A stretch of DNA of 43,910 nucleotides, from contig WAKU01000086.1 in the NCBI GenBank assembly GCA_015523195.1, forward strand, positions 1 through 43,910. The letters run 5' to 3'. This document shows positions 34,710-41,567 of the stretch, piece by piece. The first letter of the stretch is position 1. Every line of letters begins with the position of its first letter. A program made the translations under genes and the position numbers. Source of the DNA: Thermococcus sp. (GTDB lineage Archaea > Methanobacteriota_B > Thermococci > Thermococcales > Thermococcaceae). A model generated the notes under the pieces. The model did no database searches and had not been told where the DNA came from. It worked only from the letters and a program-made list of their open reading frames with translations.

Positions 34710-34925
34710 ATGGGCGAGAAGCAGTACCTCCTCGATAAAACCTTGGGGAGCTGGAAGGGGAAGAGGGTAGCGGTTGGAATAGGGAGCGACGCGAGCTTTT
34801 CCGGCGTCTTAGAGGACTTCGACGAGGAAGTGATCCTCCTCAGGGACGTCACGGACTACGCCGGCAACAAGGCGAGGGAGCTGATGGTCAAGATAGACGA
34901 CCTCAACTGGATAACCCTCCTTTAG
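34710..34925 (+). CDS. Small Sm-like (LSm-type) protein
   Basis: A 71-residue protein with a short N-terminal helix (EKQYLLDKTLGSWKGK) followed by five predicted strands (RVAVGIGSDASFSGVLEDF, EEVILLRDVTDY, ARELMVKIDDLNWITLL), the order expected of an Sm fold, where a ring of subunits may bind RNA. Similarity is structural rather than a clear motif match, so the family call is tentative. The track ORF at 34560 includes about 50 spurious residues. The MobB-like gene starts 9 nt downstream. Confidence 0.72.
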   Translation: MGEKQYLLDKTLGSWKGKRVAVGIGSDASFSGVLEDFDEEVILLRDVTDYAGNKARELMVKIDDLNWITLL

Positions 34926-34934
34926 GGTGGTAGC

Positions 34935-35669
34935 ATGAGGGCAGTGGCTTTCGTGGGCTTTAAGAAGAGCGGGAAGACAACTACAGTTGAAGCCGTTGCA
35001 AAAGCTCTCAAGGAGAGGGGCTACCGGGTCGCGATAGCGAAGAGCATGCACACGAGCTTTGACAGGGAGAACAGCGACACATGGCGCTTTTCGCGGGTTG
35101 CCGACGAGGTAGTGGTGAGGGCTGAGGACACCGATGCACTCCTCTTCAGGGCCAAAGACGTTAACGCCCTCCTCTCCACGGTCTCAGCTGACTTCCTCCT
35201 CTTAGAGGGCTTCAAGTCGATCCAGCACGTTCCCAAAGTTATATGTGCGAGGAGCAGGGAAGAGGTTGGGGAGCTCAACGACGGCCTCGCCATAGCGGTC
35301 AGCGGGGTCATAGCCGGGAGCGGAATCGAAAAGGCAGACGGCCTCCCGGTTATAGACGCCACGAAGGAGCCGGAGAAGTTAGCAGACCTCGTCGAGAGAC
35401 GGGCCTTTATGCTCCCCAACATAGACTGCGGCCTCTGCGGCTTCAACTGCGCCGAGATGGCGAGGATGATAGTGAGGGGCGAGAAAACCCTGAAGGACTG
35501 CGTTGTTCTCAGCTCAAAGCCTAAAGTCACCGTGAAGATAGACGGGCAGGTTCTCCCCATGAAGGACTGGGTCCAGGAGCTCGTTGAGAAGACGGTAAAG
35601 GGCATGCTCTCGGCCATGAAAGGTTACCGCGAGGGCAGGAAGATCGAGATCGTGATAAGGGCAGAATGA
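34935..35669 (+). CDS. MobB-like P-loop protein fused to a 4Fe-4S-type domain
   Basis: A 244-residue protein. Residues ~1-150 resemble MobB, the GTP-binding protein linked to molybdopterin guanine dinucleotide synthesis: P-loop GFKKSGKTTTVEAV, DTWRFSRVADEVVVRAEDTD and FLLLEGFKSIQHVPKV. Residues ~165-205 carry DCGLCGFNCAEMARMIVRGE plus a further Cys in KDCVV, a CxxCxxxC plus C cluster typical of a 4Fe-4S site. In Thermococcales pterin cofactors mostly carry tungsten, so a role in tungstopterin enzyme maturation is plausible. The fusion may let cofactor delivery sense redox state. Confidence 0.82.
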   Translation: MRAVAFVGFKKSGKTTTVEAVAKALKERGYRVAIAKSMHTSFDRENSDTWRFSRVADEVVVRAEDTDALLFRAKDVNALLSTVSADFLLLEGFKSIQHVPKVICARSREEVGELNDGLAIAVSGVIAGSGIEKADGLPVIDATKEPEKLADLVERRAFMLPNIDCGLCGFNCAEMARMIVRGEKTLKDCVVLSSKPKVTVKIDGQVLPMKDWVQELVEKTVKGMLSAMKGYREGRKIEIVIRAE

Positions 35670-35794
35670 ATGTTTACTTTTGTAAAGTGTTCTGGTCGGG
35701 TAATCCGGATGTTTGTGCAATATTTTCGCACTTTCTGTTCTTATACTGCAGAATTTTTTGACTAACCTGGATGTTGTGGGTATCTTTTGGTTAA

Positions 35795-35890
35795 CACCGT
35801 TGTAAAACTTTACGACCGCAAAGTATATAACCGGGCACGTGCTTAGAGATGTTCTGAAGTGTCCCTAACCTTACACCTAGGGGGACATGA
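35795..35890 (+). promoter_or_regulatory. Promoter, operator-like palindromes and leader of the TAXI-TRAP operon
   Basis: In the 236-bp gap before the operon, the TATA box AAAGTATATAACC (35819-35832) is preceded by the palindrome GTAAA-AC-TTTAC (35802-35813) and followed by GCACGTGC (35835-35842). In the leader, TGTCCCTA (35860-35867) can pair with TAGGGGGACA (35878-35887) just upstream of the ribosome site GGGGTGA. The rest of the gap (35670-35794) is AT-rich and shows no gene. Confidence 0.6.
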
Positions 35891-35905
35891 TTGGGGTGAA
35901 TGAAC

Positions 35906-36985
35906 ATGAAGTGGAAATCCATTGGAATCGTTGCAATTTTGGTTTTTGCACTCGTCGCCAGCGGCTGTCTTGGCGGTGGAGGCACCAGCTCAACAAGTTC
36001 TAACCCAACAAGCTCCAGTTCAGCAAGTTCCAGCCCAACAAGTTCCAGCTCCACGAGCTCCAGCCCAACAAGCTCCACCTACTCGGGAACCATAACACTC
36101 TACACCGGTGGAACCAGCGGTGTTTACTATCCGCTCGGTTCAAAGTACGCCGAGCTGCTCGACAAGGCTGGAATTAAGGCCAAGGCAGTGACCAGCGGCG
36201 CGAGCGTCTCAAACGCCAAGGCAATCGGAAACGGGGATGCCCAGGCTGCAATAATGCAGAACGACGTTGCCTACTACGCCTACAACGGCCTCTACATGTT
36301 CCAAGGCAAAGCCATAAAGAAGCTCCGCGGCGTCGCCGCTCTCTATCCCGAGACGGTTCAGTTCGTCGTTAAAGCGGACAGCAACATAAAGACCCTCCAG
36401 GATCTCAAGGGCAAGAAGGTCGCGATAGGTGCCCCCGGAAGCGGAACCGCAGTCGCGGCCGAGCAGATACTCAAGGCCGCGGGCGTTTGGGACAGCATCC
36501 AGAAGGTCAACCAGAAGTTCAGCGAGGCCGCCCAGGCCCTCAAGCTCGGCCAGATAGACGCGGCCGTTATAGTCTCGGGCGCACCAACCCCGGCAATCAC
36601 CCAGATAGCGGTTACGACACCCGTCAGGGTCATCCCGATCCCGGACGACATCCTCAACAAGCTCAAGAGCGAGGGCTACATCTTCTACGTCAGGCAGAAC
36701 CTCCCGAAGGACACCTACAAGGGAATGACTGAGGACACTCCGACGGTGGCAGTTAAGGCAATTCTCGTTGCCAGCGCGGACCTCCCGGACAGCGTTGTCT
36801 ACAACATGGCCAAGGTGCTCTTTGACAACGTCGACCAGCTCAGGGCCGTCCACCAGAAGGCCCGCTTCATAAGCCTCAACACGGCCCTCGACGGAATGAG
36901 CATTCCGCTCCATCCGGGCGCCTACAAGTACTACCAGGACAAGGGGATAACCGTACCCGACAAGATCAAACCGCCCAGTGGGTGA
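35906..36985 (+). CDS. TAXI-family TRAP transporter solute-binding lipoprotein
   Basis: Extracellular receptor of a TRAP-type secondary transporter, 359 residues. It has a signal peptide with lipobox (FALVASGCLGG, Cys near residue 22), a Ser/Thr/Pro linker (~30-62), then a TAXI domain: ITLYTGGTSGVYYPLGSKYA, NDVAYYAYNGLYMFQGK, LQDLKGKKVAIGAPGSGTAV and VSGAPTPAITQIA. ATG 35906 is chosen because GGGGTGA ends 6 nt before it and directly abuts the alternative ATG 35900. The ligand cannot be predicted; relatives bind glutamate-like or other organic acids. It is the first gene of a three-gene operon. Confidence 0.92.
   Translation: MKWKSIGIVAILVFALVASGCLGGGGTSSTSSNPTSSSSASSSPTSSSSTSSSPTSSTYSGTITLYTGGTSGVYYPLGSKYAELLDKAGIKAKAVTSGASVSNAKAIGNGDAQAAIMQNDVAYYAYNGLYMFQGKAIKKLRGVAALYPETVQFVVKADSNIKTLQDLKGKKVAIGAPGSGTAVAAEQILKAAGVWDSIQKVNQKFSEAAQALKLGQIDAAVIVSGAPTPAITQIAVTTPVRVIPIPDDILNKLKSEGYIFYVRQNLPKDTYKGMTEDTPTVAVKAILVASADLPDSVVYNMAKVLFDNVDQLRAVHQKARFISLNTALDGMSIPLHPGAYKYYQDKGITVPDKIKPPSG
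35987..36080 (+). repeat. Degenerate tandem repeat encoding the Ser/Thr/Pro linker
   Basis: Units like CCCAACAAGCTCCAG recur imperfectly about six times (AGCTCAACAAGTTCTAAC, AGCTCCAGTTCAGCAAG, AGCTCCAGCCCAACAAG). They encode an SSSxPTSS-type spacer between the lipid anchor and the binding domain. Slippage between units could change linker length among strains. Confidence 0.7.
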
Positions 36986-36990
36986 ACGCC

Positions 36991-37437
36991 TTGCGCAGGG
37001 CCTTTCTCTTTCTTTTGTTGGCGGTTTCCGTTCTTCTCGTCTTCCCCGTCAATGCCCTCGTGATTACCGATTCTAACAATTCATACGTGGCTCCCGTGGG
37101 GGACCTATGGATGAGGATAGAGTACAACCACAGCGTTGAGCACAGCGAGGTCATCGAGATCATAGAGGTGAACTCCAGCGGGATGTTCGTGAGGGAGATG
37201 CTCTGGAGTGATTTCGGGGCAGGTCTCCCAGAGGACATCCAGGGCCTCAAAGACGGCTACTACTACAAGAAGATCGATCAGCCCCTCGGGAAGAGCCTTG
37301 ACTATTGGTTCATACCCTTCAACAGGGCTAAAATAAGCGTGAACAACAGGACCGTACTGACCCCTAAGGGTCCGGAACTCGTCCACATACGGGTTGAGAG
37401 ATGCCCGCTCCTGCTTGTAATGCTGGGGAGGTGCTGA
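36991..37437 (+). CDS. DUF1850 protein of the TAXI-TRAP operon
   Basis: A 148-residue protein with an N-terminal signal/anchor (RAFLFLLLAVSVLLVFPVNA) and a beta-rich outer domain (WMRIEYNHSVEHSEVIEIIE, LDYWFIPFNRAKISVNNR). It fits DUF1850, a family regularly encoded between TAXI binding proteins and fused TRAP permeases, with unknown function. The start is probably TTG 36991, since GGGTGA at 36980-36985 is 5 nt upstream, rather than GTG 36982. It lies between the receptor and permease genes, with 2 nt between its stop and the permease ATG. Confidence 0.8.
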   Translation: MRRAFLFLLLAVSVLLVFPVNALVITDSNNSYVAPVGDLWMRIEYNHSVEHSEVIEIIEVNSSGMFVREMLWSDFGAGLPEDIQGLKDGYYYKKIDQPLGKSLDYWFIPFNRAKISVNNRTVLTPKGPELVHIRVERCPLLLVMLGRC

Positions 37438-37439
37438 GA

Positions 37440-39749
37440 ATGAGTGAGATCGTTGAAAAAAACGAAGGAATAGATGTGGAAAAGCTTGAGGAGGCCATAA
37501 GCAGGACGAGAAAGCTGCCGCCTTCATTGGAGAGAATCGTGACGATCGCCGCGGTTCTCATCGGTATCTACGAAATCCTCTTCATATTCAACTTCAACGG
37601 CGCCTTCTACGACATGCTCTCGAGGGTCGGCATAAAGCTCTCCTTCCTTCTCTACGCACTCCAGAGCGAACAGGGTGAAGCCTTCGTCCTGGCCATGATA
37701 CTCGTCATAGCTTTCCTCCTCTACCCCCTCAAGCGCTCCAAGAAGTACTTGGAAAAGGTCAGCCTACTGGATTACACTCTCATAGCTCTAAGTCTGATAG
37801 CAATGTTCTACCTGTTCTTCAGGTATCCTGCATACGCGAGAACGGCGGACGTTTACTGGTACGACATTATATTCGGCCTCCTCGCCATAGGGATCGTCCT
37901 GGAGGCGACGAGACGCGTGATCGGATGGGTCTTACCTGCAGTTGTCCTGGTCTTCCTCGTCTACGCCATACATAACGTAGGGTTCAACTGGAAGATGTTC
38001 ACGGAGCACATGTACTTAGCGAGCGAGGGGCTCTTTGCGACTCCGCTCTACGTCATGACCATCTACGTTTTCGCATTCATATTCTTCGGAGCATTCCTGC
38101 TGAAGATAGGCATCAGCGACTACATAACCGAGTTCATGATAAGCCTATTCGGGTCGAGGCCCGGTGGGCCCGCAAAGGCCGCCGTCATAGCAAGCGGTCT
38201 GATGGGAACGGTGAGCGGATCGAGCGTGGCAAACGTCCTCACAACTGGGACTTTTACGATACCCCTCATGAAGAAGGCCGGCTACCCACCGGAGATAGCC
38301 GGAGCCGTTGAGCCCGTGTCCTCAACAGGCGGACAGCTGATGCCCCCGATAATGGGTGCCGCTGCCTTCATAATGGCCGAGTTCTTGGGCGTCCCCTACA
38401 ACAAGATCATAATCGCGGCCGTCATCCCGGCGCTCGTTTACTATTCCGGGGTCTATCTCTTCATAGACAGGGAGACCAAGAGGTTAGGTCTTAAGGGCAT
38501 GCCCCGGGAGCACTTCAAACCGCTCGACTACTTCATCCGGAAGAGCTACATACTCCTTCCGATAGTCGTCATCACGGTCGCCCTCGTCTGGGGAATCCCC
38601 GCCCACATCTCGGCAATATCTTCACTCGGAGTTGCCATCTGGGTTGCATGGGTCTCCAAAGATGAGATAAAAGGAAACGAAGCGCTGTACGTTGGGGTGG
38701 TGTTACTCGGCACCACACTGATGTTCCTCGGATACGGATGGCAGATCCTCCTCGCGACATCGCTCGCCATGATAGGGCTCGCGGCCGTAAAGAAATGGGC
38801 GGAGTTCAACGAGAAGCTCTACATAACCCTGCTCTTCCTGCTCTTCATAGCATTCGGCCAGGCCATCGGTATGAGCAAGGAGAACCTCCTCTTCCTGACG
38901 GGAATCTTTGGAATAATATTCTCACTCGTAGTCGGCCTCATCTCGAAGAGTCCGGGTGGAAGGAGCATGTACTCCGCTACCTACGAGTCCATGATAGAAG
39001 CCGGCAAGACGAGCACAGCTGTTATGCTTGCGGCGGCGAGCGCGGGCCTGATCCAGGGCTCCCTAACGATAACCGGCCTCGCGAACTCCCTCGGTTACAA
39101 AATGGCGGCCATCACCGGCGGAAACCTCTGGCTCCTCCTGATAGTTACGATGATATTCAGCCTGATCCTCGGAATGGGCGTTCCAACGACCGCAAACTAT
39201 ATCATAACCTCACTCGTCATGGCGCCCGCGATATACCAGGCGGTGCACAACATAGCCCCCTACAACCAGCTCGTTCCGGGCTTTGGAACGTTCATCGCCC
39301 TCTTAGCTGCCCACTTCTTCGTCTTCTACTTCGGGATACTGGCCGATATAACCCCGCCGGTTGCCCTCGCGAGCTATGCGGGTTCAGCGCTTGCCGGCGG
39401 CGACTTCTGGAAGACTGCCTTAAACGCGGTCCGCTATGCAGTGGCCGGCTACATAGGGCCCTACATCTACTTCACCCACCCCGAGATGTTCATTATAACA
39501 GTTAAACACTGGACGCTCCTGACAACGGGACAAGTCCTCTACGACCTCTTCGGGACACTGCTCGTCATGTACCTGCTCGCCATCTCGTTCACGGGCTGGT
39601 TCAGAAAGCACCTGAGGCTTGAGTGGAGGGGCCTTGCCGGACTTGTAGGCATTGTCTCGGCAACGCTCAACCCGATAGCCGTGGGAAGCGGCGTGGCCTT
39701 GGTGCTGCTCTTCCGGTTCCTCCCGGAGAAGTGGGTCGTGAGCAGCTGA
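37440..39749 (+). CDS. TRAP transporter fused permease (DctQ-DctM type)
   Basis: Large membrane protein of 769 residues that imports the TAXI receptor's solute using an ion gradient. An N-terminal cytoplasmic segment leads into four helices equivalent to the small DctQ subunit (~50-175), then the DctM-like part with more than a dozen helices. Conserved phrases include GTVSGSSVANVLTTGTFTIP, GGQLMPPIMGAAAFIMAEFLGVPY, MGVPTTANYIITSLVMAPA and ILADITPPVALASYAGSALAGGD. Single-gene fusion is usual for TAXI systems. The start is ATG 37440, 2 nt after the DUF1850 stop. The ORF-track start at 37401 is inside the previous gene. Confidence 0.92.
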   Translation: MSEIVEKNEGIDVEKLEEAISRTRKLPPSLERIVTIAAVLIGIYEILFIFNFNGAFYDMLSRVGIKLSFLLYALQSEQGEAFVLAMILVIAFLLYPLKRSKKYLEKVSLLDYTLIALSLIAMFYLFFRYPAYARTADVYWYDIIFGLLAIGIVLEATRRVIGWVLPAVVLVFLVYAIHNVGFNWKMFTEHMYLASEGLFATPLYVMTIYVFAFIFFGAFLLKIGISDYITEFMISLFGSRPGGPAKAAVIASGLMGTVSGSSVANVLTTGTFTIPLMKKAGYPPEIAGAVEPVSSTGGQLMPPIMGAAAFIMAEFLGVPYNKIIIAAVIPALVYYSGVYLFIDRETKRLGLKGMPREHFKPLDYFIRKSYILLPIVVITVALVWGIPAHISAISSLGVAIWVAWVSKDEIKGNEALYVGVVLLGTTLMFLGYGWQILLATSLAMIGLAAVKKWAEFNEKLYITLLFLLFIAFGQAIGMSKENLLFLTGIFGIIFSLVVGLISKSPGGRSMYSATYESMIEAGKTSTAVMLAAASAGLIQGSLTITGLANSLGYKMAAITGGNLWLLLIVTMIFSLILGMGVPTTANYIITSLVMAPAIYQAVHNIAPYNQLVPGFGTFIALLAAHFFVFYFGILADITPPVALASYAGSALAGGDFWKTALNAVRYAVAGYIGPYIYFTHPEMFIITVKHWTLLTTGQVLYDLFGTLLVMYLLAISFTGWFRKHLRLEWRGLAGLVGIVSATLNPIAVGSGVALVLLFRFLPEKWVVSS

Positions 39750-39762
39750 GGGGCCCATTAAC

Positions 39763-39772
39763 TTTTTAAATT
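39763..39772 (+). promoter_or_regulatory. TATA box of the 49-residue small protein gene
   Basis: CTTTTTAAAT lies about 35-40 nt upstream of the ATG at 39805, which has CCGGTGAT as ribosome site. This supports the small gene being expressed on its own. Confidence 0.5.
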
Positions 39773-39804
39773 TACCCAATGATGTGTGGGTTGCCGGTGA
39801 TAGG

Positions 39805-39954
39805 ATGAAGTGGGGGCTGACACTCCACGGCGGAAAGCACCACGGGGAGCACATCGTCTTCGAGGCTGAGAACTCCGATGAGGCAAGGCGAAAAGCCGTC
39901 CAAGAGATGAAGAAGAGGAACGCAATGGTCTTTGAGCTTGAGCTACTTGGCTGA
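39805..39954 (+). CDS. 49-residue small protein, paralogue A
   Basis: Too short for the ORF track. It has a good ribosome site (GGTGATAGG before ATG) and a TATA box. The protein begins MKWGLTLHGGKHHGEH, a His-rich start, and continues IVFEAENSDEARRKAVQEMK to an ELELLG end. The predicted pattern is strand-helix-strand. In the last 33 positions about a dozen residues align without gaps to the next gene's product (IV, A, A, R, A, M, NA, E, E, L), so the two are paralogues. Function is unknown. The four His/Lys-rich N-terminal residues could bind a metal or nucleic acid. Confidence 0.72.
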   Translation: MKWGLTLHGGKHHGEHIVFEAENSDEARRKAVQEMKKRNAMVFELELLG

Positions 39955-40028
39955 GGCCCTTTTATGTTCTCCATTGTCTATTTCTGCTCGCTGTTTTTTG
40001 TTCATTGGGGTATTTTTAAGGACAGTAA

Positions 40029-40040
40029 AGCTTTTAAAAG
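40029..40040 (+). promoter_or_regulatory. TATA box of the 48-residue small protein gene
   Basis: AGCTTTTAAAAG lies about 50 nt upstream of ATG 40086. GGGGGTGATTG directly precedes that start codon. A separate promoter for the second paralogue is likely. Confidence 0.5.
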
Positions 40041-40085
40041 GGATCCCATGCTTCTCACCCAAAGTGATACATTGGGGGTGATTGA

Positions 40086-40232
40086 ATGCTGGCGAGAATA
40101 CTCTACTATCGGGAAAGGGAGATGCCGTGGGAGATCGTAGTGCCCGCAAACGATTTCAAGAAGGCTGATAGGATAGCGAGGGAAAGGATGAGGGAGTTCA
40201 ACGCGGTCTCCTACGAAGTCGAACTCATCTGA
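40086..40232 (+). CDS. 48-residue small protein, paralogue B
   Basis: Also absent from the ORF track. The product starts MLARILYYREREMPWE and continues IVVPANDFKKADRIARERMR, ending YEVELI. It has the same strand-helix-strand outline and length as the upstream paralogue, but the His-rich start is replaced by an aromatic/Arg-rich one. The ribosome site is strong (GGGGGTGA). The pair probably arose by duplication followed by divergence of the N-terminal strand. Function is unknown; possibilities include small nucleic-acid-binding or protein-binding modules. Confidence 0.72.
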   Translation: MLARILYYREREMPWEIVVPANDFKKADRIARERMREFNAVSYEVELI

Positions 40233-40362
40233 CGTTCTCTTCTCAATTTATGGGTTATAAAGGGGAGATGGCGTACTAAAGCCAGTTCCAAGTCACTTCT
40301 GCCACTGAAAGCGTGATTCCATTCCCCTTTTGGAGAAGCTTAGAGCGGGCGCTGTTCTCAAG

Positions 40363-40576
40363 AAGTGTGGCCCGCCCGTAACCCCCGCCCTCATCAGTGC
40401 CTGACGGCGGACTCAGACGGGTTAACCCAGGCGGGCCTTTTGTGCCCGGTCTGGGTTTCCCGCGGTCATCGCGCTCCGTAACGCGGAAAGCCCTCCCGCG
40501 GGGACCTCGCTGAGACCGGGCTGTAGCCCCCACATCGCCCCCCGGTTCATTCTCCCCGGGGTCCTCGCGCGGGGGC
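40363..40576 (-). ncRNA. Three-hairpin H/ACA guide RNA (candidate)
   Basis: Read on the minus strand, three hairpins follow each other, each ending in ACA. Hairpin 1: lower stem GCCCCCGCG/UGUGGGGGC, upper stem CCCCGG/CCGGGG, ACA 40524-40522. Hairpin 2: lower stem GCCCGGUCU/AGACCGGGC, upper stem CCCGCGG/CCGCGGG, ACA 40443-40441. Hairpin 3: lower stem GGCCCGCC/GGCGGGCC, upper stem CCCGUCU/GGGCGGG, ACA 40368-40366. In all three the distance from the upper stem base to ACA is 15 nt, matching the 14-16 nt rule. Hairpins 2 and 3 have a GA opposite GAUGA/UGAUGA, a K-turn for L7Ae. A minus-strand TATA (CTTTTTAAGC) lies at about -26. This is probably a pseudouridylation guide for rRNA; the targets are not determined. 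Confidence 0.82.
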
Positions 40577-40596
40577 ATCGTTAAGTTGGCTGACGT

Positions 40597-40606
40597 GCTT
40601 AAAAAG
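40597..40606 (-). promoter_or_regulatory. TATA box of the H/ACA RNA
   Basis: On the minus strand CTTTTTAAGC is centred about 26 nt upstream of the first base of hairpin 1 (40576), which is where archaeal transcription would start. On the plus strand TTATAAAGG at 40255-40263 is also present but faces the 3' end of the RNA. Confidence 0.6.
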
Positions 40607-40680
40607 GGATGGGTGGGGTAACTCTCACAGTGCCACAGCTAACTGGAAGCGCTTCCCCCGGGCGGGTAGTGAGTGCGAAA

Positions 40681-40690
40681 GGTTTTTAAA
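40681..40690 (+). promoter_or_regulatory. TATA box of tRNA-Glu
   Basis: GGTTTTTAAA lies about 26-30 nt before the tRNA-Glu gene and follows the BRE-like GCGAAA. Confidence 0.6.
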
Positions 40691-40713
40691 CGCTCTCCTT
40701 CCCCTAATATCGG

Positions 40714-40791
40714 GCCCCGGTGGTGTAGCCCGGTCAAACATGCGGGCCTTTCGAGCCCGCGCCCCGGGTTCAAATCCCGGCCGGGGCACCA
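40714..40791 (+). tRNA. tRNA-Glu (TTC)
   Basis: Acceptor stem GCCCCGG/CCGGGGC, anticodon arm CGGGC-CTTTCGA-GCCCG with anticodon TTC at 40750-40752, T arm CCGGG-TTCAAAT-CCCGG, encoded CCA. No intron. It marks the boundary between the GC-rich core genes to the left and the AT-rich accessory-looking segment to the right, a common position for integrated elements. Confidence 0.96.
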
Positions 40792-41299
40792 GAAAGGCGC
40801 TTTGTTAAATCTCTGAGGCAACCCCCCTTGATTCGGTCGAGCCTTTCTGCGGAAACCATCAATTAGAGGGTAGAAAGTGATGTGCGGCACCCGGCCGGCG
40901 GCCGCGGGGGTGCACGGCTGATGAAGGCCGGATACCGCACGTATGAACGTTCGTCCTCAGAGGTTATAACATTTTTCACACAAAACAGGATCGAGGGCAA
41001 GGGCTTGCAGATGGAAACAGGTCTTTGGCAGTGTAAAAGAGAGCTAAGATCTGTTCATGTGAAACGCCTTATTCTGCCCCTCTTTCGGCAACGCCGTCCA
41101 TGTATTAGTTCGTTATCCAAGGGATCAAGAAGACTCCCGTGTAGGTGATCGAAACCCATGATGGGCACTGAAGCAGCAGTGAAATTGACAAAGCGAAGGG
41201 AAGGCAATCAAGTGTGGCCACTGCAAGGGGCCTGAGCTTCCGGTTTAACAGGGAAGTGAGGTGCAATCCACCACCCACATACGGGAGGCTTCATCCGCA
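40792..41299. other. 508-bp interval without a convincing gene; contains a possible three-way-junction RNA
   Basis: No ORF here has a good start, ribosome site and protein-like sequence. At 40882-40940 (plus strand) an outer stem GTGCG/CGCAC encloses two hairpins, GCACCC/GGGTGC (40887-40892 with 40908-40913) and CGGC/GCCG (40915-40918 with 40927-40930, loop TGATGAAG). This forms a compact GC-rich three-way junction unlike the AT-rich surroundings. Short peptide-like stretches occur in different frames (a CxxC-containing KCGHCKGP near 41210 and NREVRCNPPPTYGR near 41250), which could be debris of an old gene. I see no terminal repeats that define an insertion element. Confidence 0.4.
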
Positions 41300-41557
41300 T
41301 CACCCTACCGTTTGATATAGCCCCACAAAGAAAGATACCGCTCCCATAACAGTTAAAGCGGGAGCGGAGATAACAAATCCTACTACTGCTGCAACAGTCC
41401 CCCCAACAAATATAGCTCCACTTATTGCCGCCTGCACTGAGTTTTGAGTTATCCGGGCACTACCAACCCCTATGTATAGTATAATGATGTTCTCTATCCA
41501 GTCCTACAGTAGGTCATCGCATTCAAATCCTATCTGCTTCAGTTCCGTCCCGTTCAA
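41300..41557 (-). pseudogene. Small two-helix membrane protein gene interrupted by an in-frame TAG
   Basis: Not in the ORF track. From a TTG at 41557, with GAGGTGA as ribosome site directly after the 41568 gene's stop, the frame reads MNGTELKQIGFECDDLL, then TAG (41506-41504), then DWIENIIILYIGVGSARITQ and a hydrophobic continuation (AISGAIFVGGTVAAVVGFVI, LTVMGAVSFFVGLYQTVG) to a TGA at 41302-41300. Both parts are protein-like and in one frame, which suggests an 85-residue membrane protein broken by an amber codon. Readthrough or a sequence error are alternatives. It would be the last gene of the minus-strand cluster. Confidence 0.6.
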
Positions 41558-41567
41558 GGATTTCACC

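Noticed and set aside
40363-40576. RNase P RNA or SRP RNA
   Set aside because: The conserved GAGGAAAGUCC/ACAGAA-type segments of RNase P and the SRP54-binding GGAA/AGCAG loop are absent, whereas three ACA-ended hairpins explain the fold.
40276-40578. 100-residue minus-strand ORF
   Set aside because: It runs through the H/ACA hairpins; its Gly/Arg/Pro-rich sequence reflects stem GC content, not a protein.
40882-41148. 88-residue plus-strand ORF
   Set aside because: No ribosome site, starts inside the GC-rich junction element, and the sequence looks random.
40860-41299. Remnant of an IS200/IS605 element with its guide RNA
   Set aside because: Considered because of the CxxC-like KCGHCKGP and folded GC-rich DNA, but no TnpB motifs or end hairpins could be recognised.
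41504-41506. Pyrrolysine encoded by TAG
   Set aside because: Thermococcales are not known to have the pyrrolysine machinery, and a neighbouring frameshift makes gene damage more likely.
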